From Acetoanaerobium noterae (GTDB lineage: Bacteria > Bacillota > Clostridia > Peptostreptococcales > Filifactoraceae): a DNA stretch of 64,000 nt. The notes beneath the pieces are model-generated. The model was not told the DNA's origin. It searched no databases and saw only the letters and a program-made list of their open reading frames with translations. Location of the stretch: assembly GCF_900168025.1 (NCBI RefSeq), contig NZ_FUYN01000002.1, positions 1-64,000 of the forward strand, read 5' to 3'. This document shows, piece after piece, positions 28,814-38,782 of the stretch (positions are counted from its first letter, which is position 1; every line of letters starts with the position of its first letter). The position numbers and the translations under genes are program-made.

Positions 28814-30862
28814 TTATATTTTGAATTTTTCTATATGCACGTCTAAATCTCTTGCAAGTGCATATAACTCATTAGCTTGATTTTTTACATTTTGAATATC
28901 ATTTAATTGATTCATAATACTAGCATTTACTTCTTGAGTAGCTGCTGAGGACTGCTCTGATACAGCTGAAATATTTTGGATATTAGTTGTTAGTAAAATG
29001 CTGTTATTTGTCATAATTTCGATACTATCGTTCATTCCAGACAATTTATCAACTATATTATCAATAGCTGAATTTAATTTATCAAAGCTAGTTTCTGTTA
29101 GTGAAACAGCAGAGCTTTGCTTTTGTAAATCTTCCTTTATATTATCCATATTGCCAGATGCGACCTTAGTGGTATCAACAATTGTTGTTATTATTTCGCG
29201 GATGTTTTCTGCTGAATTACCTGATTGCTCGGCTAGCTTTCTTACCTCTTCAGCTACTACAGCAAATCCTCTTCCAGACTCTCCAGCTCTTGCAGCTTCT
29301 ATAGCAGCATTTAAAGCCAATAAGTTAGTTTGTGAAGATATATCTAAAATAGTACTTAGTATCTGCTCGATATTTTTAGTTTCTTTAACCAAGGTGTTTA
29401 TACTATCCTCGATGTAAGACATACCTGATATAGTGTTTTCATTTTTAGATTTTAGTTCTAGTACAGCATTTTTTGCTTCTATATTACTGCTTTCCATTGT
29501 TTCGCTTTCTTGAGCTATTTTATTGCTGTAGTCTTTTACTTTAGAGAGATTTTCATTGAACTCTACAGATATTTGCGAAGCTTTTTCAGTTTCTTCAGCT
29601 TGATTTTGTATTCCAAGGGATAGTTCATCCATAACCTTAGCGATTTCTTCAGAAATAGAGCTTACATCGTTGGCTTTTGTAGTCAAGTCTTCAGAAACGT
29701 TAACGACATTGTTAGAAGATAGCTTTACAGTATGAACTAGATTTTTTACGCTAGCTAGCATATTGGTAAACCTTGTTCCTAGTTCTCCTAGCTCATCCTT
29801 GCTCTTTATATGAGCTACTGCAGTAAGGTCTCCTTGCTCTCCTTTTTCCATTGATTCCTTTAATGTTTTTATAGGGTTAGTTAGACTCTTTGATACATAG
29901 ATACCTATAATAAGAGCAACTATAATAAAAGCAGCAAACAAGCCGATAAGAGTCATCATCATGGACATAATCTCTGAATACACTTCTTTTTTATCAATCA
30001 TTCCGATTAGTACCCAGCCTGTTTTATCATTGCGAAGTGAATAAATAAATTTATCTGTTCCAAATACATTGGCTTCAAATGAGCTAGTTTCTTTATCTAT
30101 TAATTCACCTACCCAAGCTGCTTCCTCAGGATTAGTGAATGCATTTTCTACGACTTGGTCTTTAGTGTCCTCATCGGTATCAATTCTATTGGGATTTAAA
30201 TTTTTTCCTAGTAAATCTTCTCTTTTAGAAGCTAGTATCATACCTGTTTTGTCCAGAAGAATTACTTCTCCTGTTTTTTCTATATTAGTATCACTAAACA
30301 AGCTAGATAGATTTGATATATCTATGTCTATACCTGCAACGCCTATCTGATTTGAAGCTTCATCTTTAATTTCTTTAGTAGCAGTAACTACAGTATTGCC
30401 AGTAGCCACATCTGTATAGGCATCTTGCCATAAAATAGCACCATTATTAGTTAATGATTCTTTATACCAAGACTTTCCAGTAGGGTCATAACCCTCAGGA
30501 AGCTCAGTTTCTGGATATATATACATATTTTTGTTTTTAGTAGCTATATATACATTTAAGATTTGATTGTTTGCATTAATGAAGCCATTTAATTCTTTTT
30601 TCACAGTATCCGCATCTATTACTGCAGATGATTTTGCTATTGAATTCTCTGTTAATTGAGATAGTATAGCTTCGTAACCGCTATAATTTTCATCGATGAT
30701 TGAACTTATATTGCCTACGGTAGTGTTAAGCTGCTCCGTATAAGAATTACTAAGCGTCTTATACAGGATCATATTTGAAACAAAGCCTGTTGTAAGCATA
30801 GGAATAAGTATGATTAATGAAAATATAAAAACTAGCTTTTTCTTTATTGAGCTAAAACCCAT
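28814..30862 (-). CDS. Methyl-accepting chemotaxis protein with extracellular Cache domain
   Basis: 682 residues. First span ~8-30, Cache sensor ([10 protein letters not shown] block), second span ~300-325, HAMP ([16 protein letters not shown]), then the cytoplasmic signalling rod with the hairpin [19 protein letters not shown] near 508. AGGAGGG precedes the ATG on the minus strand. It is convergent with the chemoreceptor at 26642 but differs in the sensor, so it is not a recent duplicate. Ligand unknown. Confidence 0.94.
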   Translation of the reverse strand: MGFSSIKKKLVFIFSLIILIPMLTTGFVSNMILYKTLSNSYTEQLNTTVGNISSIIDENYSGYEAILSQLTENSIAKSSAVIDADTVKKELNGFINANNQILNVYIATKNKNMYIYPETELPEGYDPTGKSWYKESLTNNGAILWQDAYTDVATGNTVVTATKEIKDEASNQIGVAGIDIDISNLSSLFSDTNIEKTGEVILLDKTGMILASKREDLLGKNLNPNRIDTDEDTKDQVVENAFTNPEEAAWVGELIDKETSSFEANVFGTDKFIYSLRNDKTGWVLIGMIDKKEVYSEIMSMMMTLIGLFAAFIIVALIIGIYVSKSLTNPIKTLKESMEKGEQGDLTAVAHIKSKDELGELGTRFTNMLASVKNLVHTVKLSSNNVVNVSEDLTTKANDVSSISEEIAKVMDELSLGIQNQAEETEKASQISVEFNENLSKVKDYSNKIAQESETMESSNIEAKNAVLELKSKNENTISGMSYIEDSINTLVKETKNIEQILSTILDISSQTNLLALNAAIEAARAGESGRGFAVVAEEVRKLAEQSGNSAENIREIITTIVDTTKVASGNMDNIKEDLQKQSSAVSLTETSFDKLNSAIDNIVDKLSGMNDSIEIMTNNSILLTTNIQNISAVSEQSSAATQEVNASIMNQLNDIQNVKNQANELYALARDLDVHIEKFKI

Positions 30863-31050
30863 TTTGATGCCCTCCTAATTAATGAATTGTTTATAAATAC
30901 CTTATATATCTTATTATATATAAAAAAAATTATATATAGTTCTTAAGATATAATTTATGAACTCTAAACTTTGGAATTATAAAAAAGAGTTATGGATTAT
31001 GTCAGCTTTTATAAATTTATGATAAAGTATATATAGAAATTTATTAAAAT

Positions 31051-31114
31051 ATAAAGCTATAAGTATATAAAGCTATAAGTATATAAAGCTATAAGTATAT
31101 AAAGCTATAAGTAG
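31051..31114 (+). repeat. Four tandem 16-bp repeats upstream of the SARP gene
   Basis: Unit ATAAAGCTATAAGTAT, three exact copies and a fourth ending AG. The block is 42-105 nt upstream of the regulator start, in the promoter or leader region. It could be a repeated operator or a slipping repeat. Confidence 0.95.
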
Positions 31115-31155
31115 ATAAATAAAGTACGAAGAGAAAAGAGGTGAGGATAGCCTTT

Positions 31156-34023
31156 ATGAGTATTGTATGCAATATATTTGGAATTCCATCTATAAAAAAA
31201 GGTAAGGCTGAGGTATCTTTTCCATATAAAAAAGCTAAAGCAATATTTTTCTATCTTTTAGTAAACAATCACTCAACTAGAGATGAGCTTGCTAGCTTAT
31301 TCTGGGATGAGTTATCAGATTCTCTTGCCAAGAAAAATCTCAGGAATGCGCTTTATCAGATAAGAAGTTTACTCGGTGACGACATACTGCTATCCTCTGA
31401 AAAATCTCTTGTGGTACTTAATACGGACATAATTACCTATACAAATCCTGAAGCTTTGTCTGAGCCAGAAATATTTATCAAAGCATATAAGGGAGAGTTT
31501 CTGCAAGGATTTTCAATTAAGAATGCGCCTTTATTTGAGCAGTGGTATACGCAAGCAAAACAGCAATATAAAGAAAAGTATATTCAAAATTTATACATAT
31601 CCATAAATGAAGAAAAAACAAAACCTGAAATCAACTGGAATAAAATAATAAAGTACGCAAAGCTACTCACTGAAGTAGATGATTTTGATGAAAGAGCTTA
31701 TCAAATTCTTTTAGAAGGCTATAAGAATACCAAAGCGTACAGTCAAGCTATAGAGAGCTATAATAAGCTAAAATCTACGCTTGAAAGGGAACTTGGCATA
31801 GAGCCAGATGAAGCAACTACGGCTATATTTAATGAAGTACTAGATGCTATGAATGAGAAAAGGCAAAATACAGTCTCAGATTTTTCTGAGTTCTTTGGAA
31901 AGTATTCTCAGCTTAGACTTTTAGAGCAAAATCAAGAGGAATTTATGCTAGATAAGCCTCCTACCTCATTTGTGATTTTAGGAGAGGCAGGAATAGGAAA
32001 ATCCAATCTGATATCAAACTTTTTAAATAGATTAGATAATAAAACAGTTTTGATTTTTAAATCTAAGTGTATCAAAACTCAGAAAAATCATCCATATAGC
32101 TATTTTAAGAATTTATTGGTAAACGAAATTGGTGACAAGGCTCTAATAAATAGCTGGAATGAGCATCTTAAAAGCATAATTAGCATGATGGAAGGTAATG
32201 AAGAAAACATTTTAGACCTTATGGAGAGTTTTTTCTGGGATTCTTTTGTGGCTATGTTTAAAGACAGTAATTCTAAAATAATACTGTATATAGAAGACAT
32301 TCATAACATGGATGAAAAAAGCAGGAATCTTTTAGAGTATATGCTTACTAATAACATAAGCATATACATGATAGGAAGCAGTAGCATTAAAGACAAAAAT
32401 ATGATTTCGAAGCAGTTTTTAGCTTTGATTGAAAATCAAAAGCTTGAATTTATTAGCCTTTCACGCTGGGATTACAGTAAGGTAAAGCTATTTATAAGTC
32501 AGCAGCTTCCAAAGCATATGCAAACAGAAGCTCTATTTGATGATGTTTATTTTGAAACGCAAGGGAACTTCTTGTTTATAAAGTATTATATAGCTGCAGT
32601 TTTAAGTGGAAAAGATCCGAAGAGAATAAGTAGTGACATGATTTTTTATTTTGAAGAAAGACTAAATGATTTATCAAAGTCTGCTCAGGATGTGGCAAAG
32701 CTAATTTCGTTTTTCTTTGAAGATACTAGCTTTGAAATGATTAACAGCCTTTCTGATATCAAGGAAGGCAAGCTTATAGATGTAATTCAGGAGCTTACAG
32801 ATAAAGACATTCTCAAAGAGAGCATTCAAAATGACAGTATAAGATTTTCTTTTACTCATCCGAAGCTCAGACAGTACATATACGAAAGTCAAACGGAAAT
32901 CAAAAGAAGGTTCATTCATAATCAAATTGGAGATGTTATCGAAAAGCAGCTTCACGACAAGCCTGCAGACATGGATTTATACCATAGACTTATATTTCAT
33001 TACATGAGAGGGGCAAACAAAGTAAAGGCGCTAGATTATAGCGTAAAGAGCCTTAATCGCTATCTTAACTACTCTCATGAGCTATTTCCAATACTTGCAT
33101 CTGGAGATGAAGCCTTATTTAAGGATGCATATATGAGCAGAAAGCAAACTCAGGCTTACTTACTAGAAATAGAGAATCTACTAAAAGAGGTAAGACAAAA
33201 AGAAGGTCAGACCAGAGATGTAATTATAGGAGAAATCGCATTTTTACATATGAAAGGCAGATATCTAATCAGGGAAGGCAGCTATGAAGAAGGAACTAAA
33301 TATATAAGTGAAATGATTAGCAAGTCAATAGAAATAAACGACGATGACTACGCTCTAGAGGCATATAAGCAAATGATTTACTACTGCATACAAATCAGTG
33401 AAGCTGATAAAATGCAAGAATATATTCAGCTTGCTCTAGATATTGCCATAAGAAGAAACTATCATAAGGAAACAGGTATAATACTTAGATTTAAGGGACT
33501 TTACTATATCCTTAAAAAGGAATATACCCTTGCGAAGGAAGTTCTAACTAGCTCTATTAACACCTTTACTATAAGTAAAGAGGTGGCTGAAAAATATGCA
33601 CTTAATATTGCAGCTGCATATAATTATATAGGAGAGATACATAGGCTAAACAATAACTACGATGAAGCAATAATAGCCTATGAAAAAGCTATAGAGATAG
33701 GAAAAGCCAAAAATGCCTATACCAGTCTTATGGTGTTTTGCATAAATGCTGGTCAAGCTATGTATCATAAAAAAGATTACGATAAGGCAAAAGAGTACCT
33801 AGATTATGCTAAGCATTGTCAGTCCATGGTAGACATACTTTGGAAAAAAGCCGTACTAGATGTCTATTTGGGTCTGATTTATATAATTAACAAAGATAAA
33901 GCTTCTGGTATGAAGCTGATAAAAACTGCGGAAATTGAAGCTAAAAAAATGAAAAACCCTGAAGAAATAGAACTTGTAGCCTGGGCAAAACAAGAAGCTA
34001 AAGCACATCTAGAAAGCAGATAA
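31156..34023 (+). CDS. SARP/BTAD-type transcriptional regulator with ATPase and TPR domains
   Basis: 955 residues from ATG 31156 with GGTGAGG upstream; GTG 31141 in frame is the alternative start. The N-terminus (~1-90) is a winged-helix DNA-binding domain (RDELASLFWDE), followed to ~240 by a bacterial transcriptional activation (BTAD) domain. Then comes an AAA/STAND ATPase with Walker A GEAGIGKS (~276-283) and Walker B LYIEDIHNMD (~376-385), and a C-terminal TPR array (~650-950). Large SARP-like activators of this plan control neighbouring genes in response to an unknown signal. The likely target is the lipoprotein gene directly downstream. 16-bp repeats lie upstream. Confidence 0.87.
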   Translation: MSIVCNIFGIPSIKKGKAEVSFPYKKAKAIFFYLLVNNHSTRDELASLFWDELSDSLAKKNLRNALYQIRSLLGDDILLSSEKSLVVLNTDIITYTNPEALSEPEIFIKAYKGEFLQGFSIKNAPLFEQWYTQAKQQYKEKYIQNLYISINEEKTKPEINWNKIIKYAKLLTEVDDFDERAYQILLEGYKNTKAYSQAIESYNKLKSTLERELGIEPDEATTAIFNEVLDAMNEKRQNTVSDFSEFFGKYSQLRLLEQNQEEFMLDKPPTSFVILGEAGIGKSNLISNFLNRLDNKTVLIFKSKCIKTQKNHPYSYFKNLLVNEIGDKALINSWNEHLKSIISMMEGNEENILDLMESFFWDSFVAMFKDSNSKIILYIEDIHNMDEKSRNLLEYMLTNNISIYMIGSSSIKDKNMISKQFLALIENQKLEFISLSRWDYSKVKLFISQQLPKHMQTEALFDDVYFETQGNFLFIKYYIAAVLSGKDPKRISSDMIFYFEERLNDLSKSAQDVAKLISFFFEDTSFEMINSLSDIKEGKLIDVIQELTDKDILKESIQNDSIRFSFTHPKLRQYIYESQTEIKRRFIHNQIGDVIEKQLHDKPADMDLYHRLIFHYMRGANKVKALDYSVKSLNRYLNYSHELFPILASGDEALFKDAYMSRKQTQAYLLEIENLLKEVRQKEGQTRDVIIGEIAFLHMKGRYLIREGSYEEGTKYISEMISKSIEINDDDYALEAYKQMIYYCIQISEADKMQEYIQLALDIAIRRNYHKETGIILRFKGLYYILKKEYTLAKEVLTSSINTFTISKEVAEKYALNIAAAYNYIGEIHRLNNNYDEAIIAYEKAIEIGKAKNAYTSLMVFCINAGQAMYHKKDYDKAKEYLDYAKHCQSMVDILWKKAVLDVYLGLIYIINKDKASGMKLIKTAEIEAKKMKNPEEIELVAWAKQEAKAHLESR

Positions 34024-34050
34024 AAATCTAAAATCTAGGTGTGCTTTTTT
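34001..34050 (+). terminator. Terminator overlapping the end of the SARP gene
   Basis: AAGCACATCTAGA (34001-34013, inside the coding sequence) pairs with TCTAGGTGTGCTT (34034-34046) with one G-U pair, followed by TTTT. Confidence 0.75.
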
Positions 34051-34079
34051 AAGTTCATTTTAAGTTACTCCCCTATAAT
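34051..34079 (+). promoter_or_regulatory. Candidate SARP-activated promoter
   Basis: AAGTTCA (34051-34057) and AAGTTAC (34062-34068) form a direct repeat with an 11-bp period, 5 bp before a TATAAT (34074-34079). The -35 region has no consensus. SARP activators typically bind heptamer repeats with this period just upstream of the -10 box. The reading is inferred. Confidence 0.45.
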
Positions 34080-34118
34080 GACTTTATGGAATTAAAAAAA
34101 CTTTAGGAGGAATATAAA

Positions 34119-35636
34119 ATGAAAAAAAGACTAGCAGGTATGTTTCTAGCTTTGATGCTTATAATTATGCCTTTTGCAGGATGTACGGCTCAAGATGCAG
34201 TAGGAACTACAGTAACAGAAACTTCTAGTGCATTACAAATTGATTCAACTTATTTTACTGACAGAGACAGCAAAATTGACTACGAAGAGAGTAAAGCCTC
34301 CAAAATCGTGCTCAGCTCAACCACTGCTAAAATAACTGGAGATGGAGCGAAGCTAGAAGATAAGACTGTAAAGATAACTAAAGAAGGAACCTATATTTTA
34401 TCTGGTAGCAGTGATGGATTAAATGTAGTTGTCGAAGCGGCTGACACAGAAAAAATATGGCTGGTATTTGATAATATTTCTATGAAAGGAGTTTCAGCTC
34501 CTATTCAAGTGTTAACAGCAGATAAGGTATTCATTACCCTTGCTACGGGCTCAAAAAATACTATTGAAGATATAGACGTGGCAGAAAGTGAAGAACTAAA
34601 TGCTGCAATATATAGCAAAAGCGATTTAACAATCAATGGAAGTGGAAAGTTAATAGTAAATGGAAAGTACGAGCATGGGATTAAGTCGAGTGATGACCTT
34701 AAAATGCTTGGAGGAAGCTTTGTAATCACAGCTGCAAATGATGGACTAAATGCAAACGATGCACTCAATATCAAAGATTCAGTAATAGAAATTTCAGCAA
34801 AGGGCGATGGAATCCACAGTGATAAAAATGTATATATAGATGGAAAAAGCCTTAATATAAAAGAAAGTGAAGAAGGTATAGAAGGGAAAGTTGTAGATAT
34901 AGTAAGTGGGGATATTGATATAAAATCTTCTGATGATGGAATAAATGCTACAGATTCTTCATTAAAAACAGATGAAGTCTCATCAGCTACACCTGAAGGC
35001 AATCAGAATGACAAAAATCTAGAAGAAAGACCAGCTCCACCAGAGGGCTTTGGACAAAAACCAGAGAATTTTGAAGATTTGCCAGCCGATGTGCAAGAAA
35101 AAATCAAAAATAGACCACAAAGACCAGAAGGTGAAGCTGTTCCTGAAGGCGAAATGCAAAGACCAGAGGGAATGCCTCTTGGAGGAGGCTTTGAAAATCA
35201 GGAAGGAACTGAAATTATCATAAGAGGAGGAGACTTATATATAGATGCGAGTGGCGATGGCATAGACTCTAATGGAAATCTAACTGTATCTGGAGGCAAG
35301 GTTGTAATCGAAGGCTCAGGGGGTCGAGGAGATGGAGCGATAGATTATAATGGAACAGGCTTAGTAACAGGTGGAGAAGTGTTGGCACTTGGAGGAAGTG
35401 ATATGCTTCAAAGCTTTTCTAGTGAATCTGCTCAGAGTCATATAGTAGTAACAGCTAAAGAATCGATAGCAGTAGGAGCAAAAATTACTATTAAAGACGA
35501 ATCAGGTAAAGTTTTATATGAGCATATCAACAAAAAAGCATTTTCTGCGTTAGTATATAGTAGCAAGGATTTAGTTAAAGCTAAAAACTACACTGTTCAA
35601 ATAGGTGATACTATACTAGAGACTATTTCTAAATAA
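34119..35636 (+). CDS. Surface lipoprotein, carbohydrate-binding beta-helix (DUF4353, Cthe_2159-like)
   Basis: 505 residues. Signal peptide with lipobox FAGC (Cys22), so membrane-anchored on the outside. The body has repeated short beta-strand turns with N/D/G ladders (for example SGSSDGLNVVVEAAD, SSDDGINATDSS, ASGDGIDSNGN), typical of right-handed beta-helix proteins of the DUF4353 family. One member from Clostridium thermocellum binds acidic sugars. A Pro/Glu-rich hydrophilic insert (about 288-356, RPAPPEG and RPQRPEGE) interrupts the helix. AGGAGG precedes the ATG. It has its own promoter downstream of a SARP-type regulator. Role in adhesion or polysaccharide binding is inferred. Confidence 0.83.
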   Translation: MKKRLAGMFLALMLIIMPFAGCTAQDAVGTTVTETSSALQIDSTYFTDRDSKIDYEESKASKIVLSSTTAKITGDGAKLEDKTVKITKEGTYILSGSSDGLNVVVEAADTEKIWLVFDNISMKGVSAPIQVLTADKVFITLATGSKNTIEDIDVAESEELNAAIYSKSDLTINGSGKLIVNGKYEHGIKSSDDLKMLGGSFVITAANDGLNANDALNIKDSVIEISAKGDGIHSDKNVYIDGKSLNIKESEEGIEGKVVDIVSGDIDIKSSDDGINATDSSLKTDEVSSATPEGNQNDKNLEERPAPPEGFGQKPENFEDLPADVQEKIKNRPQRPEGEAVPEGEMQRPEGMPLGGGFENQEGTEIIIRGGDLYIDASGDGIDSNGNLTVSGGKVVIEGSGGRGDGAIDYNGTGLVTGGEVLALGGSDMLQSFSSESAQSHIVVTAKESIAVGAKITIKDESGKVLYEHINKKAFSALVYSSKDLVKAKNYTVQIGDTILETISK

Positions 35637-35960
35637 GCTTTAAAATTAATGTAAAAAAATAGCAATTAATGATAAAAATTTATATTTTACTAGGTTAATT
35701 ATAGATTTATATATATAAGCTCATTTTGAAAACTTCTCTACTACACTAGAGGAGTTTTCTTGTGTATAGAAGATTCTGAAAATTACCTCTTGCGTTAACA
35801 TATAAAAAAATTTATATTTTTGAATTTTCAACGAAATTTGGAATTTGTTTCGTCTGCGTGGACAAAATGTACTTTTTGCTCTTCTCTAAACATCTCGTTT
35901 ATGGTAAAATAATACCGAAGAAGTAATCATTAATATTATAATTTTTTTAGGAGGAATGAA
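35637..35960 (+). other. Intergenic region with a weak terminator
   Basis: 324 AT-rich bases. The hairpin GAAAACTTCTCT / AGAGGAGTTTTC (35728-35759, one mismatch) may end the lipoprotein transcript. No gene seen. The stretch just before sstT holds its AGGAGG site but no promoter I would defend. Confidence 0.5.
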
Positions 35961-37214
35961 ATGAACAACTTATTGGCAAAATGGAACCAAATAAGTCTAG
36001 TTAAACGTATAATCATCGGTTTAATCATCGGTATAGTACTAGCGCTTACAGTTCCAGAGCAAGCAAAAGGTGTAGTGATCCTTGGATCTCTATTTGTAGG
36101 AGCTTTGAAAGCGATTGCTCCAGTATTAGTACTTTTCCTAGTAATGTCTGCAATCTCTCAGCATAAAGCAGGACAGCAAACAAACATGAAGTCTATCATA
36201 GGACTTTACCTACTAGGAACATTCTTAGCAGGACTTATAGCAGTTATTGCAAGCTTTGTATTCCCACTTACATTAACACTTCCAGGAACTGAAGGTCTTG
36301 GAGACTTAACTCCTCCAGGAGGCGTTACAGAAGTTCTTAAAGCACTTCTTATGAACCTAGTTGATAACCCTGTAAAAGCATTATTCAATGCAAATTACAT
36401 AGGAATTCTTGCTTGGGCAGTTCTTTTAGGACTAGCACTTAAGCATGCAGCTCAATCAACTAAAGATATGATTTCTAACTTTGCTGATGCAGTAGCTCAG
36501 ATGGTTAGATGGGTCATCAATTTAGCTCCATTTGGTATCATGGGATTAGTTTTCGATTCTATTGCTACTAGTGGATTAAGCACACTTTTAGGATATGGAC
36601 AATTAATCGTTCTTCTTGTAGGAACAATGTTCTTCGTAGCTTTAGTAGTTAACCCTATTATAGTTTACGTATACACTCGTAAGAATCCTTACCCACTTGT
36701 ATTAAAATGTCTTAAAGACAGTGGTATTACAGCATTCTTTACTCGTAGTTCAGCTGCGAACATCCCTGTTAACATGAGCCTTTGCGAGGAGTTAAACCTT
36801 GATAAAGATACTTATTCAGTATCTATTCCTCTAGGAGCAACTATCAACATGGCAGGAGCTGCGATTACTATTTCAGTACTTACTCTTGCAGCAGTTAACA
36901 CTCTTGGTATTGAAGTTGATTTAGCTACAGCAGTAATCCTAAGTGTTCTTTCAGCAGTATCTGCTTGTGGAGCATCTGGAGTTGCTGGTGGATCATTACT
37001 TCTTATCCCTCTTGCTTGTAGCTTATTTGGTATTCCAAATGATGTAGCTATGCAGATGGTTGGAGTTGGATTCATTGTTGGAGTTATTCAGGATTCATGC
37101 GAGACTGCTCTTAACTCTTCTACAGACGTATTATTCACTGCTACAGCAGAGTTTGGAAAAATGCGTAAAGAAGGAAAAGCTTTTGATATGATTCCTCATA
37201 GAGCAAAGCACTAA
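35961..37214 (+). CDS. sstT: Serine/threonine:Na+ symporter SstT
   Basis: 417 residues, a member of the dicarboxylate/amino acid:cation symporter family. It brings serine and threonine in with sodium. It has about eight membrane spans plus re-entrant loops; SstT-like features include [14 protein letters not shown] (serine-rich re-entrant loop) and [10 protein letters not shown] (substrate/Na+ region). AGGAGG is 7 nt before the ATG. Monocistronic with a strong terminator. Serine uptake suits an amino-acid fermenter. Confidence 0.93.
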   Translation: MNNLLAKWNQISLVKRIIIGLIIGIVLALTVPEQAKGVVILGSLFVGALKAIAPVLVLFLVMSAISQHKAGQQTNMKSIIGLYLLGTFLAGLIAVIASFVFPLTLTLPGTEGLGDLTPPGGVTEVLKALLMNLVDNPVKALFNANYIGILAWAVLLGLALKHAAQSTKDMISNFADAVAQMVRWVINLAPFGIMGLVFDSIATSGLSTLLGYGQLIVLLVGTMFFVALVVNPIIVYVYTRKNPYPLVLKCLKDSGITAFFTRSSAANIPVNMSLCEELNLDKDTYSVSIPLGATINMAGAAITISVLTLAAVNTLGIEVDLATAVILSVLSAVSACGASGVAGGSLLLIPLACSLFGIPNDVAMQMVGVGFIVGVIQDSCETALNSSTDVLFTATAEFGKMRKEGKAFDMIPHRAKH

Positions 37215-37235
37215 TAATAATTATATAACTAAAAT

Positions 37236-37270
37236 AAAAACCAGTTTCTATAATAAGAAACTGGTTTTTT
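37236..37270 (+). terminator. Terminator of sstT
   Basis: AAAAACCAGTTTCT / AGAAACTGGTTTTT with a short loop and a T tail. Confidence 0.93.
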
Positions 37271-37345
37271 TATGGAAATAAAAGGATTTCTGACTGGTGG
37301 ATAATAATTAGAATTGCTTATAAAAGATTATTTTCTTGCAATTGT

Positions 37346-37390
37346 ATAAACAACCTCTAATTTGACGACGAGTTGTTTATGTGATATAAT
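37346..37390 (+). promoter_or_regulatory. Strong promoter with an overlapping inverted repeat
   Basis: TTGACG (37362-37367), 17 bp, TATAAT (37385-37390). The arms ATAAACAACCTC (37346-37357) and GAGTTGTTTAT (37370-37380) form an imperfect inverted repeat straddling the -35 box, a possible operator. Confidence 0.7.
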
Positions 37391-37419
37391 GCTTTAATAT
37401 ACAGTTAGGAAGTGATTTT

Positions 37420-37506
37420 ATGGTAAGGACTAATATGTTAGCAAAAAGACTAGTTATGATGTTTGGTTTGATTATGGTTGTAGGTATTTTGATATCTGGG
37501 TTATAA
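37420..37506 (+). CDS. Possible 28-residue hydrophobic peptide
   Basis: ATG 37420 with AGGAAGTG upstream encodes a short basic start (VRTNMLAKR) followed by one membrane-spanning stretch (LVMMFGLIMVVGILISGL) and a stop. A near-consensus promoter lies 30 nt upstream and two terminator hairpins lie 45-100 nt downstream, so it looks like a complete small transcription unit. It may be a membrane peptide, such as a toxin-like or regulatory peptide. It may instead be the leftover N-terminus of a chemoreceptor, whose first span looks similar. I cannot decide from sequence alone. Confidence 0.45.
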   Translation: MVRTNMLAKRLVMMFGLIMVVGILISGL

Positions 37507-37550
37507 ATTTATTATATAATTTATATACATACTAACTTAATAAAACACAT

Positions 37551-37609
37551 AAAAAAAGAGAGGATATCCTCTCTTTAAAAAAACCACCAGATTGGTGGTT
37601 TTTTTATTG
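37551..37609. terminator. Double terminator between the small unit and the soluble chemoreceptor
   Basis: First hairpin: perfect palindrome AAAGAGAGGA / TCCTCTCTTT (37555-37576). Second: AAAACCACC / GGTGGTTTT plus a T tail (about 37580-37607). A-rich and T-rich flanks let it work on both strands. Confidence 0.85.
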
Positions 37610-37677
37610 CTAAACAGCAAATTTACAATGATTATAGACTGTAATAATCCTCAGAGGTCTTTATAGTGGATTTATTT

Positions 37678-38526
37678 TTATTTATATCTTTCTACAAAGT
37701 CTTTTAAATCTCTGATGGTATTGTTAATTTCTTCAATACTCGCTAAAACTTCTTCAGTTGTAGCAGCTTGTTCTTGGCTTATTGCGCCAACAGTATCGAT
37801 GCTTTCACTGATTTGATATACACTTTTGTCCATATCACCCAAAATGCTTTCTATTTTTTTTACAGCATCCTGAGATTGTACAGCGAGCTTTCTAACTTCA
37901 TTGGCAACAACTGCAAATCCCTTACCTTGTTCGCCAGTTCTAGCTGCTTCTATGGCAGCGTTTAAGCCTAAAAGATTGGTTTGATTAGCTATTGCTTTTA
38001 TCAAATCTAAGATGTTTAGAGTATCCTTTTGTTTAATAGTAAGCTCATTAACTCGTACAACTGATGTTTGACCAGACTCAGCTAAGTTTTCTGAAGAGCT
38101 TGCTAACTGGGTCATACTTTCTGCTACCTGCTGGGTAACTTCAGCCAAATCAATTACGTTTTTCACTAATTTGTTATTATCTTCAAAGTCTATTCCCGAA
38201 CTAAGTGTACCTATAATTTCATTTTTTGTTCCATAAATAGGAGTGAAGATGGTTTTTATTGCCCTGCCATAAACGTGAGCAGGAACGTCATCAAATGTAT
38301 CCGTTCTTTTTCTGATGCATTCTTCTATAGTAGAGATGCCTCTGATTGGCTTTCCCTCTGGAAGATCAAGCTCGAATTCGTCAGCACGATAGTAGCCTAT
38401 ATATTCTTGTAGATTTGTAAGTCCTACAGCCATATCGTCGTGAACTATTCTGTTTAAATAAGGTAGTACTAGCTTAAACGCTGCTAAAATTTCTTCATTT
38501 GTTTTAAAAATATCTGTATTTACCAT
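37678..38526 (-). CDS. Soluble methyl-accepting chemotaxis-type protein
   Basis: 282 residues from ATG at 38526; a TTG one codon upstream is less likely. There is no membrane span. Residues ~1-130 are a small sensor-like domain I do not recognise ([19 protein letters not shown]). Residues ~140-282 are a shortened MCP signalling domain with the hairpin [19 protein letters not shown] near 180. It would act on CheA/CheW in the cytoplasm. The signalling rod is far shorter than in transmembrane receptors, as in other soluble small MCPs of clostridia. Confidence 0.85.
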   Translation of the reverse strand: MVNTDIFKTNEEILAAFKLVLPYLNRIVHDDMAVGLTNLQEYIGYYRADEFELDLPEGKPIRGISTIEECIRKRTDTFDDVPAHVYGRAIKTIFTPIYGTKNEIIGTLSSGIDFEDNNKLVKNVIDLAEVTQQVAESMTQLASSSENLAESGQTSVVRVNELTIKQKDTLNILDLIKAIANQTNLLGLNAAIEAARTGEQGKGFAVVANEVRKLAVQSQDAVKKIESILGDMDKSVYQISESIDTVGAISQEQAATTEEVLASIEEINNTIRDLKDFVERYK

Positions 38527-38732
38527 CAAATATCATCCCCTTGCCCAAGTATAAGATAATTTGCCCTAATATTAACTACCCTTATAATGTACACTTTAGT
38601 GATAGGAACATTATACAATTTTATTACCCAATTAAAAACAATTAATTAAGTACTTATTATATTTAAATAAAAAAATAAATTATCCATATTTGGTTTGATT
38701 ATAACGTGTAGTAAAATATAGACAATTGCATA

Positions 38733-38763
38733 CATAAAAAGCCATCCTTAAATATGGATGGCT
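38733..38763 (-). terminator. Terminator of speD-speE-speB
   Basis: AGCCATCC / GGATGGCT hairpin; on the minus strand it is followed by TTTTT. Confidence 0.85.
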
Positions 38764-38782
38764 AGAAATTATAAATTATATT

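Noticed and set aside
31051-31114. 16-bp repeats as a CRISPR array
   Set aside because: Units are contiguous with no spacers and there are no cas genes in the window.
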